DNA of 64,000 nt. Origin: Strigamia acuminata. Its lineage: Eukaryota > Arthropoda > Chilopoda > Geophilomorpha > Linotaeniidae. The notes under the pieces were generated by a model, which had not been told where the DNA came from, searched no databases, and saw only the letters and a list, made by a program, of their open reading frames with translations. Shown piece by piece: positions 34,906 to 50,600 of the stretch. The DNA is taken from contig OX442318.1 in assembly GCA_949358305.1 (NCBI GenBank), positions 13,746,517-13,810,516 of the forward strand. Reading direction: 5' to 3'. The first letter of the stretch is position 1. Each line of letters starts with the position of its first letter. The position numbers and the translations under genes are program-made.

Positions 34906-35979
34906 TTTGAAGCGCAGACAGCAACGAACAGGTTTTAGCCTTCCTTTCCACTCGAGGTTTAAGGGACGATCGCGCGTGTGCAGGCGACACAAAACGACCA
35001 AACACGATCCACCGCACGCGTCCTAAAGGCCCGCCTCTGCAAAAAGAAAAATTCAAAAATCTACATATTTTAAATAATCAAATTTTAAACGTAAACGCAT
35101 TATTATGTTAATTAATCTAAATATTTAAACAACATTTATATTATAAAGTAATTACATTTTGATCGAGGTTTATTTAAAATATATTAAAATTAAGTCTTGT
35201 TTGTCTAGACGGCCTTGGTGTGGTAACCCAATGGTGAACCGGATCAAGTTCCGAGGAGCATGCTCCGAAGCTTTCCATTGGTCATATGATTTGCTCTCAA
35301 GATGGTTGGCATCTGATTAGAAATCGCCTCGTCAGTCGCTTGTGGTCTTCTATTTCATCCGTTTGTGTCCACTTTCACTCTTCTCCCGACACTTTTGGCA
35401 GCAGGTATACCTCAATTACTCATTCCTATCACTTGTCAACTCCCCACAACACCCATCCAACCTTTTAATTGCTCTAATAACGCCGCTAACGAGCCGGTTG
35501 TGCAATTAATTCGCCAATCTCGCTCCCAAACCTCAATTTTAAAAATGTAAAAAATGTTTTAAAAAAATACCAGTAATTATAAGATGACGTATAAATTAAT
35601 TGCCGACGTGGAGAAAATTGAAAAAGCGTGATGTTTGGTAGATATTTGATCGGAATCTAATCGTTATCAATAACCGTGGCCATTTTTATTGCAATTATTT
35701 GACCGCCCTCGTCTAAAAATAATAAAAGCTCGAAATTGAGCACATAAAATAAATAAATAAATAAAACAAACTGGATATGCAATCTGGTCGGTACCAGTTC
35801 CCACATTTTTCCTTCCCCGACTCGAGTTAACACGCCTCGGCAAAAAAATGTCGCAAATTGAAATTAATTTCGAAAATTTCGATAATTTCCAAGCGGACGA
35901 ATTCCACGACAGTTTGGTACCGAAAAGGACGAAAAAAACAAACGATTTAACTATTTATTTCCTCGTTTTTCAGGGCACA
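34906..35979. promoter_or_regulatory. Divergent promoter region between NAA50 and V-ATPase subunit A
   Basis: About 1.07 kb separates the two start codons. Just upstream of the NAA50 ATG is a CpG-containing segment (34900-35030, with CGATCGCGCGTG and CCGCACGCG). A strong acceptor (CTCGTTTTTCAG, ending 35973) precedes the V-ATPase ATG by 6 bp, so its 5' UTR is probably split. An ATG at 35848 is in frame and open through that acceptor, so an unspliced transcript would add 44 residues that the family does not have. A short inverted repeat lies near 35200-35285 (ACCCAATGG and CCATTGGTC). Confidence 0.45.
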
Positions 35980-39664
<3,685 letters not shown>

Positions 39665-41635
39665 TGAAAAACGGAAGGAAAATGAATATAACCCGAAAAC
39701 ATTCCATTGCTCTCTCGTTCCAAATATAGAATCTTAGAATTAAAGTTAAGTGTTAGTTAACGAATAAAAAAGAAAGAAAAAGGGAAATTTAAACTCTACG
39801 TACTTATAAGAAACAAGTGCATGGTTTTGTTGATCAATGTCAATGTGTGGATTTGAAAATCAAGTAAATAATGGAAATTAAGCATCGATTTTTGGTGTAC
39901 TTTTTTCGTTTTGTGATTTGTTTAATCGGAGAAAAAGTGGTTTTAAAATGCCTTCGAACAAACATTGCCATCGAGTATTCCGCAACGGCCAACTATGTAA
40001 ACACGATTCAGTTGCACAATAATCTAGACATGTAAAATATTTTTCTTTCCATCATCAGTATATGTATATAATGGCAATAAGATTGTTTAAGGAAACAATA
40101 AAATTATATGTACATTGTCTGTTACATAAGATGTGGCGGCGACTTGTTTTTATCGGGACCCGGAGCCAGAAATTAACGCGTCCATAAACGACTTGTGGAG
40201 AAGTGAACTGAAGAGATTTTGAAAGACTTTTTAAATATATTTTGAAAGGATTTTATTACTTATTATCCCAGTTTAAGCAGAATGCTGGTAAACCCTATTT
40301 TTACTGGCGTGTTGTTTTAAATAAGAAATGAGCGAAAACAAGCCTAGAATATAGGAATTTGGCCTGAATATTTATAAATGTTAAGAAACCTCAAATTTCT
40401 GTCTCAAATAATTCCAACATAATTATTCATTCAAGCGGTTTTAATTTTTAAAAAAAATAAAAAACGGCTTTTCCAGTCCTGCTCACCAGGATCTCAAAAA
40501 CAATTGTTAATAAAAAAAAAAATTAGGCGCATTCAAACTTTTTGTTATTACCGTTTTTACCGTTTCTATAAATGGAAATGGACATCAAAAACAGCCAAAA
40601 AACCATAACCAAAAACCGCAAAATCAAACACTATACTGGAGTTGTTTTAAAAATGGTTTATGCCAGGTTTTGGTTTTTGCAACCAAATTCAAAATGGCCA
40701 CCCCGAAAGTCAGATCGAGGGGTCAGACTTTCAAGTGTTGTTCATACTCTCACGCGAAGCATCCACCTCCCAAAAAGTGAGTAAATGCTAAATTGTGTTC
40801 AAATAAGGGGGCCACAACCACAATTCGTTGGTTAAACGAAAAAAAGGCATTTTCACGCACCATTCACTTGCACGATCAAGATGCAAAAATTATACTACAA
40901 ACGGGCCCAAAAACAAACACAGTTAGGCCTGTTTTTGCATACTGTTTACCGGTATACAAACTGCATAATCGGTGTAAACAAAAACTTTGAACGCACCTCA
41001 AATTGAAAATTTTTAGGAATGGGCTGTTCGCGTTTGCTTCAAGGCCTCCAAAATCCAAATGTATGATCCGCCATTGTCTGTTGCTAAGGCGAACTCATTT
41101 GCTGAGACGATCACCTAATATTTCCTTCCACTGGTAAAGCTACCCACCAATGAGACTAGTGTTGTTTTCCAGTAACTAAGATATCTCCGCCTTCTGAAAT
41201 AATAGTAAGGAAATACACTTACGTACCTTAAGTCTTTGTGTGGTATCCATGACACTCGATTTTTTCCTTCAATCCTAAAACTTGGAATCAATACAATTAG
41301 TTAGCCAAGCCAGCAAAATTAACAAACGGATGAAAAAAATATAATTTTGTAATGTTTATTTATATTATTCACACTCTTTGTAAACCTATACACATTTTAT
41401 TTTTATTTTTGAGCATAAAATCGGGAGAATTTTTACACATTTCTTTGCATTGTCCGAATTTAAACCTAACTCCATCTACTTGAAAAATATTTCAACTAAA
41501 AAACATTTTTTATTTTAGAAAAAAAAAATAAATAAAAAATAAATAAAAAAAAGTCGAAGAGACAACAGAAGAGGAGTGGTTTGTCAACATCCGATGCCAA
41601 TCGAGTGGCACAGCTGCATAAGACGAGAAGAACTT
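39665..41635. other. Spacer between V-ATPase subunit A and the GPCR gene
   Basis: Contains the V-ATPase 3' UTR, a copy of an interspersed repeat (about 40263-40510), the TAGGCGC-ended element at 40524-40998, and the GPCR 3' UTR, with a minus-strand AATAAA (complement of 41355-41360). The two genes are convergent. No further gene was found. Confidence 0.55.
40524..40998. mobile_element. TAGGTGC-family element, 475 bp
   Basis: Starts TTAGGCGCATTCAAACTTTT (from 40523) and ends AAAACTTTGAACGCACCT. The interior (CATCAAAAACAGCCAAAAAACC and similar) matches the inverse of sequence at 8280-8370 and resembles 51030-51150. No coding capacity. Confidence 0.8.
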
Positions 41636-44600
41636 TTATCCACCAGTCAAGATTTTCTTGAACGCTTTCCGGAATTCAGGATTGAAAATAGTGTATATGA
41701 CGGGGTTGATGAAAGAGTTCATGTAACCGAGCCACGTTGTCAACAAGAAAGTCGTTATGCTCGGTTGACACGATGGTAGAAGGAGTTTGGTGCACAAAGC
41801 ATCCATAATATTGCAGGTGAAGAAGGGCACCCAACATATGAGGAAGACACCTGAGAGAGAAATATTAGTACAGTTCTTTTCATATACAGGTACACAACAT
41901 TATTAGTTGCAAATAAGCTGAAATGTAAGCAAGTTTTGAGGAAAAGGAAAAGGAGCATGGCAAATTCTAGACTACGAAATTGTTAGAAATAAGCATTAAG
42001 ATAGTGCCATTTGATTGTTTGTTTAACATTATTGTGGGTGGAGCTAAAGGGCATTACATCATGATTTTCCAAAGGTCTATTGTATGTAAGATTGGTTCTG
42101 TACTTATTGTTTTGGTCACATGACCTAATGATGTGTTAATCTAAAACGACCCGAGGATTTTGTAAATGTAATTAGACCGTAATTAATTAAAAACTTTATT
42201 TGTAACTAAAACCATTATACAGAGATTTGGATTACATTTTTGTGTGTGGAAATTGATATTGCTCAAAGAAGTGCGCGACTTCCCACACAGCAAAAGTGTT
42301 AATGGCTGTTTTGAGTCCACTGTTGCTGGGGCGTCTGATTTCACAAAATGGCTTGCAAGTTTTCCGGACTTAAGCGCTTGTGATTATCGGCTGTGGGGTT
42401 GTCTTCAAAGTAAAGTCTTTATCGCAAAACCACAGATTATTGACAACATGAGACGTATATGGGACAAAATTACCTACGGTGTAATAGATGTGGAAAGCAG
42501 ATTGGAAGCATGTGTGGGAAGGGAAGGAAGGCATCCGAGTGATTTCATTATCTCTGTACAATGGTTTTAGTTTCAAATAAATTTTTTAATTAATTGCGGT
42601 GTAATTACATAAAACAGTATGGAGGAGTTTACGGACGATCTGTCTTAGTTCTCATTTAAGGACGACAAGGTTCTCCATGTTACTTGACCTGACAAACAAC
42701 TCCCAAAAAGCATTTCCCAACGCTACATCACTACAGCCCAATGCAAAGGCCAACTGCTGACCATATGGTCTTATGGGCCCCATGGTCAACGAGGTTGCCA
42801 TCTAAATTATCTCTCACACGGCCCATCCAACCTCTCAGGTCATACATGGTTGTAAACGTGATGCAAGACATGGTGGACGGCCGGTTTACGACCGTCTAAC
42901 ATGCGTGTTCACATATAACCGTCCTGACCTTTTTATACAGGGCCGTCATACAAGTAATACATTTAAACGCCCTGGGCTACAAATATCAGGTGCCCCTTGC
43001 CCGAGCCCTTGCCCCACATGAGCCGCCCCATCACTTCCCTGTGATTCTCCGTCAGAAGACGGTAATTCCCCAAAGTATTGGTACGACCTAGACGAACATG
43101 ATCAGAGAACATATCAGACAGAAATAGTTATTAAAAGAAACCGGAAATTTCCATGAGAAATATCCCCAAACAACTTGCCAATATGATTTTACAGAATCAG
43201 ACAATTCTAAAGTAATTGTTTCATCCTTAATTATAATTACATGATTTGTGAACTGTACATACTGAATTATAAACAATTAAACAAACACTCTGTACCATAC
43301 ATCAAATAAACTCGATTTACAAATAATAAATAATTCAACTCCTAAATGACCAAATCTTGTGTTTGCTAACAAGGAGACCGCAAGAGTGTGTAATCCACAA
43401 TTGTTAAAATTGTTTGTAAATAAAGCATTCACATCACCTAAACAATCTATTTTTCTCATATTAAAATGCACCTCTCTCTCACATTATTACAAACAGTAAC
43501 AACACACAGGATTCCTTACTGTGTGTTGAAACACCATTTTTTGATATTTTGAGTAAAAAGGTCAAGTGTAGCACTACATTTGGTGATTAGCCTGTTCAAA
43601 CCTTACTCTGGAACCCAGGTAATTTGATATCACATGACATATGACATCACAACTTTGTTCACCAACATGACTGCCTGCATGAAGCAACAATAGTGTGTTG
43701 TGGTGGCTCAGTGGTTAAGGTAACGAATCGGGAATCTTTCCACACAGGTTCAAATCCTGTTGTCGGTGAAAATTTTTTATTTTTTTATTTTTTACTTTTA
43801 TTTTTTCTTTATTTTTAGCAGTAAAGTTAATGTTTGTTATTTTATATTTGTTTTTAAAAATTTTTAATTAATTAATTTAATATAATTAAAATTATAAAAA
43901 AAAAATTTAAAAAAAATATAAAATAACAAACATTAACTTTACTGCTAAAAATAAAGAAAAAATAAAAGTAAAAATTTTCACCGACAACAGGATTTGAACC
44001 TGTGTGAAAAGATTCCTGATTCATTACCTTAACCACTGAGCCACCACAACACACTATTGTTGCTTCATGCAGGCAGTCATGTTGGTGAACAAAGTTGTGA
44101 TGTCATATGTCATGTGATATCAAATTACCTGGGTTCCAGAGTAAGGTTTGAACAGGCTAATCACCAAATGTAGTGCTACACTTGACCTTTTTACTCAAAA
44201 TATCAAAAAAATGGTGTTTCAACACACAGTAAGGAATCCGGTGTGTTGTTACTGTTTGTAATAATGTGAGAGAGAGGTGCATTTTAATATGAGAAAAATA
44301 GATTGTTTAGGTGATGTGAATGCTTTATTTACAAACAATTTTAACAATTGTGGATTACACACTCTTGCGGTCTCCTTGTAAGTGAAGAAGAAGGAAATCA
44401 GCAGTGCCTTAACCAGGCCGACATCATTCTCCTTGTTCAGAAGAAATAAAAGAGAACATCCCAATTCTCAGTCCAAGATTGAGCTGACTTTCTTAAGCGG
44501 TTAATCCTAATAGGAAATCTCCTATTACTCCTATTAATCCAATTGTTCGACCCGACGGAGTTAATAAACAACGACATCTGTTGTCAAAATTTAGCAACTA

Positions 44601-47600
44601 ATTAACCGAATATGAGTTCTACGAATCGGCCGATAACCGGAACGGTCCGTACGCGTGATAATATACGTATATCGGGGATAGTCACACGCAACAATGGCAG
44701 GTTAATGATAAGCTAAACTAGAGTCTGGACGTGTAACAATATTTACAGAGACTCTTCATAGGAGGTACCCGGTGTCCCGGATTTAAACTTCTAAACCTGG
44801 TGTTTAGAAAGTCTAATAAAACGGTCATGACTAGGCATGTGCGTTATTTTTTTTTGGTGAGGCGTTGCGTTATTTATAAAATAACGCAACGCAGGCGTTA
44901 TTTACAAATAACGCCACAACGCCAAATAACGCCAAATAACGGCAAACAACGCCACAACGCCAAATAACGCCAAATAACGGCAAACAACGCCACAACGCCA
45001 AATAACGCCACAACGCCAAATAACGCCACAACGCCACAACGCGGAGCAACGCCACAACGCAGTAACCCAACAAACAATAATTTAATTTTCAAACTTTTGC
45101 TTCGAAATATGTTTTTGGTGGCAAAAAATCGATTTTTAGTGGTTTTTCCACGCGGTCCGAGCAAGGACGACTACTCCAATGGACGGGAAACACAATGCTG
45201 TGGGGTTGGCCTATGTCTGACCAACTACCACAATCCTTAGCGCGATTTTCAGGGGTGTATTTTCGAACTAGATTGGCAGCCATTTGCAATTTCCACTCTA
45301 AGTTCTCCCAAGTGATTGTAAAGTTTTGCAATCCAATCTAAGAAAACAGGCCTTCTAATAAATAAAAGTAAGTGATAATATTGTTAAGTAAGGCATTATT
45401 AATGTACTGGTATTATTAAAAATGAAATCTTAATGATATTGTTATATTTTTAAGCGTGCAGCACGTAATTGTCGGTACGGACATGTGCGTTCGATCGTAA
45501 ATGTTTTGCATTGAAGACTTAAATAAAAAATGAAATATGATTACTTGATTTTAATTTGTTTAGTAGTTGAAAGATTAAATATTGTACTGGTGTATTGCAA
45601 ATTAATGTACAATTTAACACAAATTCTTTAACAGTGGTTCAAAATGTATGATTTTCAACCTCGTTTGAATGGAGACACCAGACTAAGATAGTCTATCAAA
45701 ATCCAATATTTGTTTACATTTTTAGTTGTGTCAGTTTTCGTTTTTTATTAAATAAATAAATACAGGCGCACATTTTAAATAAATAAGCCTATTTAATTAC
45801 CTTGTGGGATGTGTAAGTAACCAAATAACTAATTGTTGTTGTTGTTGGAAATGTGCACGAGTTTATGAATTGTTTTGTCCTGACTAGGTTGTTAATGTCA
45901 GCTGACACTGTTAACCATTACCACCACAAGGTGGCGTACTAATTTATCGCGCTAAGGATTGTGGGAGTTGGTCAGACATAGGCCAACCCCACAGCATTGT
46001 GTTTCCCGTCCATTGGAGTAGTCGTCCTTGGTCCGAGTGGCCATTTAAACAATTTCTCAGTCAAAAAACGTTCGAAATTCGGTTTTTAGGATTTCTGAGT
46101 GGTCTAGCAGTGATTACCACCTCTTTTAAATCTTAAATTTAAAACTACGTGGTCGAAACTGGTAAAAAATGGTCATTTTCGATGTAAAAAAGGTTCGTTT
46201 GAACTTATTTCAGCGGCGATTCCATTTGTTTTTGGTGTAAACACGTTGAATCGTCGAGAAAGTGTTCGTTTTCTTTATTGATTTGCCGGGAAGTCGACTG
46301 TTTCGTATCGGCCGTGCTTTTACGCGTGTCGCTTGTTGCGACCGCGCGGCTTCGCCGAAGAAAACTCGTCATTGTGCCGGGTAAAAAATGTTTTCTCCTT
46401 CGATTTTTCAGGTTCTATAATGATTTTGTGATGTTTGTGAACCTAATTCATCGGTTTAGATGTCGTTTTATCCAAAAAGGTCGATTTTCTGCGGCAAAAT
46501 TTGAAAAATTTTGGGGGAAAAAATCGTTGTGGCGTTATTTGGCGTTGTGGCGATATTGGGCGTTGTGGCGATATTGGGCGTTGTGGCGTTGTTGTGGCGT
46601 TATTCGGCGTTGTGGCGTTATTTGGCGTTGTGGCGTTATTGGGTAATAACGGTCGGCGTTATTTTTGCACGAACGCGTTGTGTTATCGTACAAAAAAATA
46701 ACGCCGACCGTTATTTTGGCAACGCGCACATGCCTAGTCTCATGACCGTCTGTCTGTCTCTCTGTGCACTTCCGGCTTCATTACACTGACGTCATTTCCA
46801 GAAGAAAATGCTAAATTACGACGAAATTTTGACAAACCGGAGCGCCACCTGGCGGATTCCGTTTGCTACAATGGATGCTGAAATGTTCGTCGCGATACGT
46901 TTTTTGATGTTTACTGTATCGAAATGAGGTCCAAAAATTGATCTTATTTGTGTGATTTTATTTTGGTATTTAATTTAGGGACAGACGGACAGATATATTT
47001 CTATACAGAAAAGTGTAGAAGGGGTTTAGAAGTCTAATATGTAATGCTTCCATGCATTACAGATATTTACTAGTTATACCTTGATACCCCCTTGCTCTTT
47101 TGGTCCAGAAACCATTTCCAAGGCCTCTTATTGGTAGTGCAGTGACCGTTGGCCGTCAAAGGTCAGACATTTAGTTTTCGGTCTTAGCCAAACTTTCTAA
47201 AATGAAATGCTCATGCAACTGTTCACGTGACCTCATTGCCTCGATCTACTGATACAAAAGAGACACATTTAATCAGATTCACGTCTTTCTGTCTTTCCTT
47301 CCTTCCTTCCGTCTTCCTATCCTATCCTATCCAGTCTGGTGGGTTACCACGCAAATTGAATGCATTACTACTTGATTCTCATTAGCTAACGGAGAACGAA
47401 TGAGCAACGACTAAGAAGCCGCAGCTGGGGTTTCATATCATTCAATTAACTTTATGCTTATTTGAAAAGCAAATTAGCAAAATAACATTAGAGACGTTTC
47501 GGGGGAAAAAGAAAAATAAAGAGGAAACGTGAATGGGGAAAATTCAATTATTCTCCCAACTTGCATTTTCCCATTCCCATCCAGCAGCTAACATCGTCTG

Positions 47601-50600
47601 GCGGGGAAATTGCGGACTAACTTGAGCTAAAACCCTATTCCAGTGAAGAAATCATTAAAGCAACCAAGCACGACCTGTGAAATTTTACTACATGCACAAT
47701 TAGGAGATAAAGTTTAAATTATGCAAGGAATCATGGTGTTAATAAATCCTCGTGAATGGATCGTTATGGTATTCGACCAATACGGTTTGGTTTGATTAAA
47801 GTCTTAGCACTAAAACACAATCAATCGCAAACTGATTGCCTACTAAACATCCAGCAGCACCTAACCTTTCATGTTCGTCACCATTACAAATGGCAGAGAT
47901 ATCTGATAATTACAAGTACGAGCAAACCACAAAAGCTATTTTCTCAACCGGCTAAATTATGTTTTAAACCAGGCAAATTAACTTTGCAACCGGAACAATA
48001 CCTTGGAAGTCATTTTTCAATTGGTTAAATCATTTTTTGACTGTAAAAAATCATTTTTTGACTCACAAAAAAATTATTTTTTAACTCACAAAAAAATTAT
48101 TTTTAACTAAAAAAAAAAACTCATTTTATGACTTAAAAACTCATTTTTTGATTGAAAAAACTCATTTTTTGACTTAAAAAACTCATTTTTTGACTAAAAA
48201 ACTCATTTTTTAACTTAAAAAACTCATTTTTTGACCTAAAAAACTCATTTTTTGACTTAAAATAGGTGCATTCAATAAGTCTAAAACGTATGCAAAACTC
48301 GTTTCGTGTTTGCACGTGACGTCATTCCCATTCCCATTGAATAACATGTTATTCAATGGGAATGACGTCACGTGCAAACACGAAACGAGTTTTGCATACG
48401 TTTTAGACTTATTGAATGCACCTAACTCATTTTTTGACTTCAATAACTCATTTTTTGACTTCAATAACTCATTTTTTGACTTCAAAAACTCATTTTTTGA
48501 CTTCAAAAACTCATTTTTTGACTTCAAAAACTCATTTTTTGACTTCAAAAACTCATTTTTTGACTTCAAAAACTCATTTTTTGACTTCAAAAACTCATTT
48601 TTTGACCAAAAAAACACAATCATCATCCAAAACTGATTTTTAGACTGACGAGTTCTTTTTTGACTGGATAAGTCAATTTTAGACTGAGTAAATCATTTTT
48701 AGACCGAGTAAATCATTTTTAGACCGAGTAAATCATTTTTAGACCGAGTAAATCATTTTTAGACCGAGTAAATCATTTTTCCAATCAAATAACTCATATT
48801 TCAATTTATTAAATCATTCTTTGATCAGACAACTTAAATCTGCTTTGTACAAATTTGTGCTAACAAACAAACGAGCCATCAATCTCCAACAAAATAGTTA
48901 CAAACTATGACATTAGTTTAATCAAGTACACCTTCAACCAGAAGTGTTGAGAGTGGTAATTTGATTAAAGTATACCTCCTTGCCTATTAATCTGATGAAA
49001 ATAATTACGCGTGTTAAAGGTTAATACTTGGCCGTCAACAATCAATTTGGCCGGCTCGAACCAAACCAAAATTACACACATTCCCCGCTCCAATCACATC
49101 GAGCGATTAAATGGAAAAATGCATCGAATACTTTGACTCATCGGCACCCAACTCAGGGATTATTTACAATTATTACCTTATTGTAGTGCAATTTGTAAGA
49201 TAATGGCATGGCAAGGTGTTGAGTTAATCTTTTCCTTTTGAAAAGAGAATGCAGCTTGTGTGTACCACCAGACGTTGTTAATAGCAGCATGGGTGTTTAG
49301 GCTCGGCTTTAAGCCTCGTCATTATCCATTTTCTTTTCAAAAAGGTGATTTATTGCGGGGATGATGAATGGGCTTGGTTAAATTTAACAGGTTGTCGGCA
49401 GTGTTAATTACTCGATTTAGGAGGATATTTGTACGTGTGATTATAGATTTTTTTTATTATCTAAAACGAAGCATTTTAGCAGGGAAAAGGCATTTCCGCA
49501 CGTAGAGCTTACGGTGGTGTTTGCGCCTGTTGGCTGGTCGAGTCGAGGTCGAACACAGTTTTAACGATTCACAAGTCAGCGTCACATCGAAATTCTCAAC
49601 AAGTTGCTGGGCAATTTTTGCAAGAAATTTCTTTTTATTTCATTTTTGTATTGCGTGTTTCTTCATTTCTTTTGTCTAAATAATTTTGAGGAAACTTTTG
49701 CAAACCGGTATTTGTCATTTTTCATGTTTTCTAATTTTTGTCGCATTTTGATGAATTTTTGACGAATTTTGATCAATTTTTGACGAATTGTGTTATATCT
49801 TTGGCGAATTTACGGTAGTTTAAATTTTGACCAATTTAGTTGAATTTTAGACGAAATTTGCTCAATTTTAGACGAAATTTGCTCAATTTTAGACGAAATT
49901 TGCTCAATTTTAGTCGAAATTTGCTCAATCTTTGACGAATTGTATTAAATCTTGGACGAATTTAGTTAAAATTTTGACAAATATCGTTGAATTTTAGACG
50001 AAATTTTCTCAATTTTTGACGAAATTTGTCGGATTTTTAACCAATTCAGACCAATTTGTACGCGTTTCAGTACTTTAATTCAATTTATTAATGTTTTTTA
50101 CAAATTCTGACGATTTTTTAAATCTATGGTACTTCTATCTCTAATTCCATCTTTTGATTAGTTTTGTCGAATATTTCCCAAACATCGACCAACTTCACTA
50201 AATTTGAACCACCCACACCCCACGTCCCAATTTGTCAGCTTTCACAACCCCCAACCAATCCAGCCACCGTCATTGATAGATGACCCCCAACAAAAAATGA
50301 CACTGCAAAAAACCCATACATTTTGCACAATTCCACCCAACCGACCCAATATTTCATCCTACCATTCAAAACTCGACATATTCCAAGTCATACCCATCAA
50401 AACTCCACTCACCTTACCAACAAAAATCACAAACAAAAAAACCACCCAAAACTCACCCAAAACAATGGCGAGTGTTTGCGTCGCTTTTCTCTCCTTCTTC
50501 GCCGACGACTTTTCCTTTTTCTTTATAGTCATTTTCCTCTCGCCCGTGCGCAGTCTGCGACCCCAGCAAAAGCCGCTCTCCACCGCGGACTTTGTCTCTT

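Larger units (their letters stand above)
43369..44379. mobile_element. Near-perfect 1-kb palindrome (foldback element) with a tRNA-like head in each arm
   Basis: Arms of about 490 bp are almost identical in inverted orientation, from ACAAGGAGACCGCAAGAGTG at the left to its complement at the right, around an AT-rich centre near 43870-43900. Differences are a few single bases and short A/T runs. Each arm contains RNA polymerase III A-box-like TGGCTCAGTGG and B-box GGTTCAAATCC with tRNA spacing. No protein is encoded. The outer terminus resembles the element at 2533-2688. Confidence 0.92.
41851..50456. other. 8.6-kb last intron of the GPCR gene
   Basis: Contains a mariner-type remnant (42166-42610), a 1-kb palindrome (43369-44379), a 1.9-kb foldback element (44831-46737), two tandem arrays (48030-48790) with an inserted palindromic element, and a 21-bp array (49740-50050). 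No additional exon is recognised. Confidence 0.7.

Noticed and set aside
43697-43772. Functional tRNA-Ser gene
   Set aside because: A and B boxes are good but the acceptor stem pairs poorly and the same sequence is mirrored in the other arm, so it is a tRNA-derived element head.
46278-46789. Possible protein in the foldback ending in WRYLALWRY repeats
   Set aside because: The repeat part is the GCGTTATTTGGC array read as protein and the N-terminal part has no recognised domain.
48210-48643. Frames of over 100 codons in both strands with repeated KSKNEFL or NSFFDF
   Set aside because: Produced by the 21-bp array.
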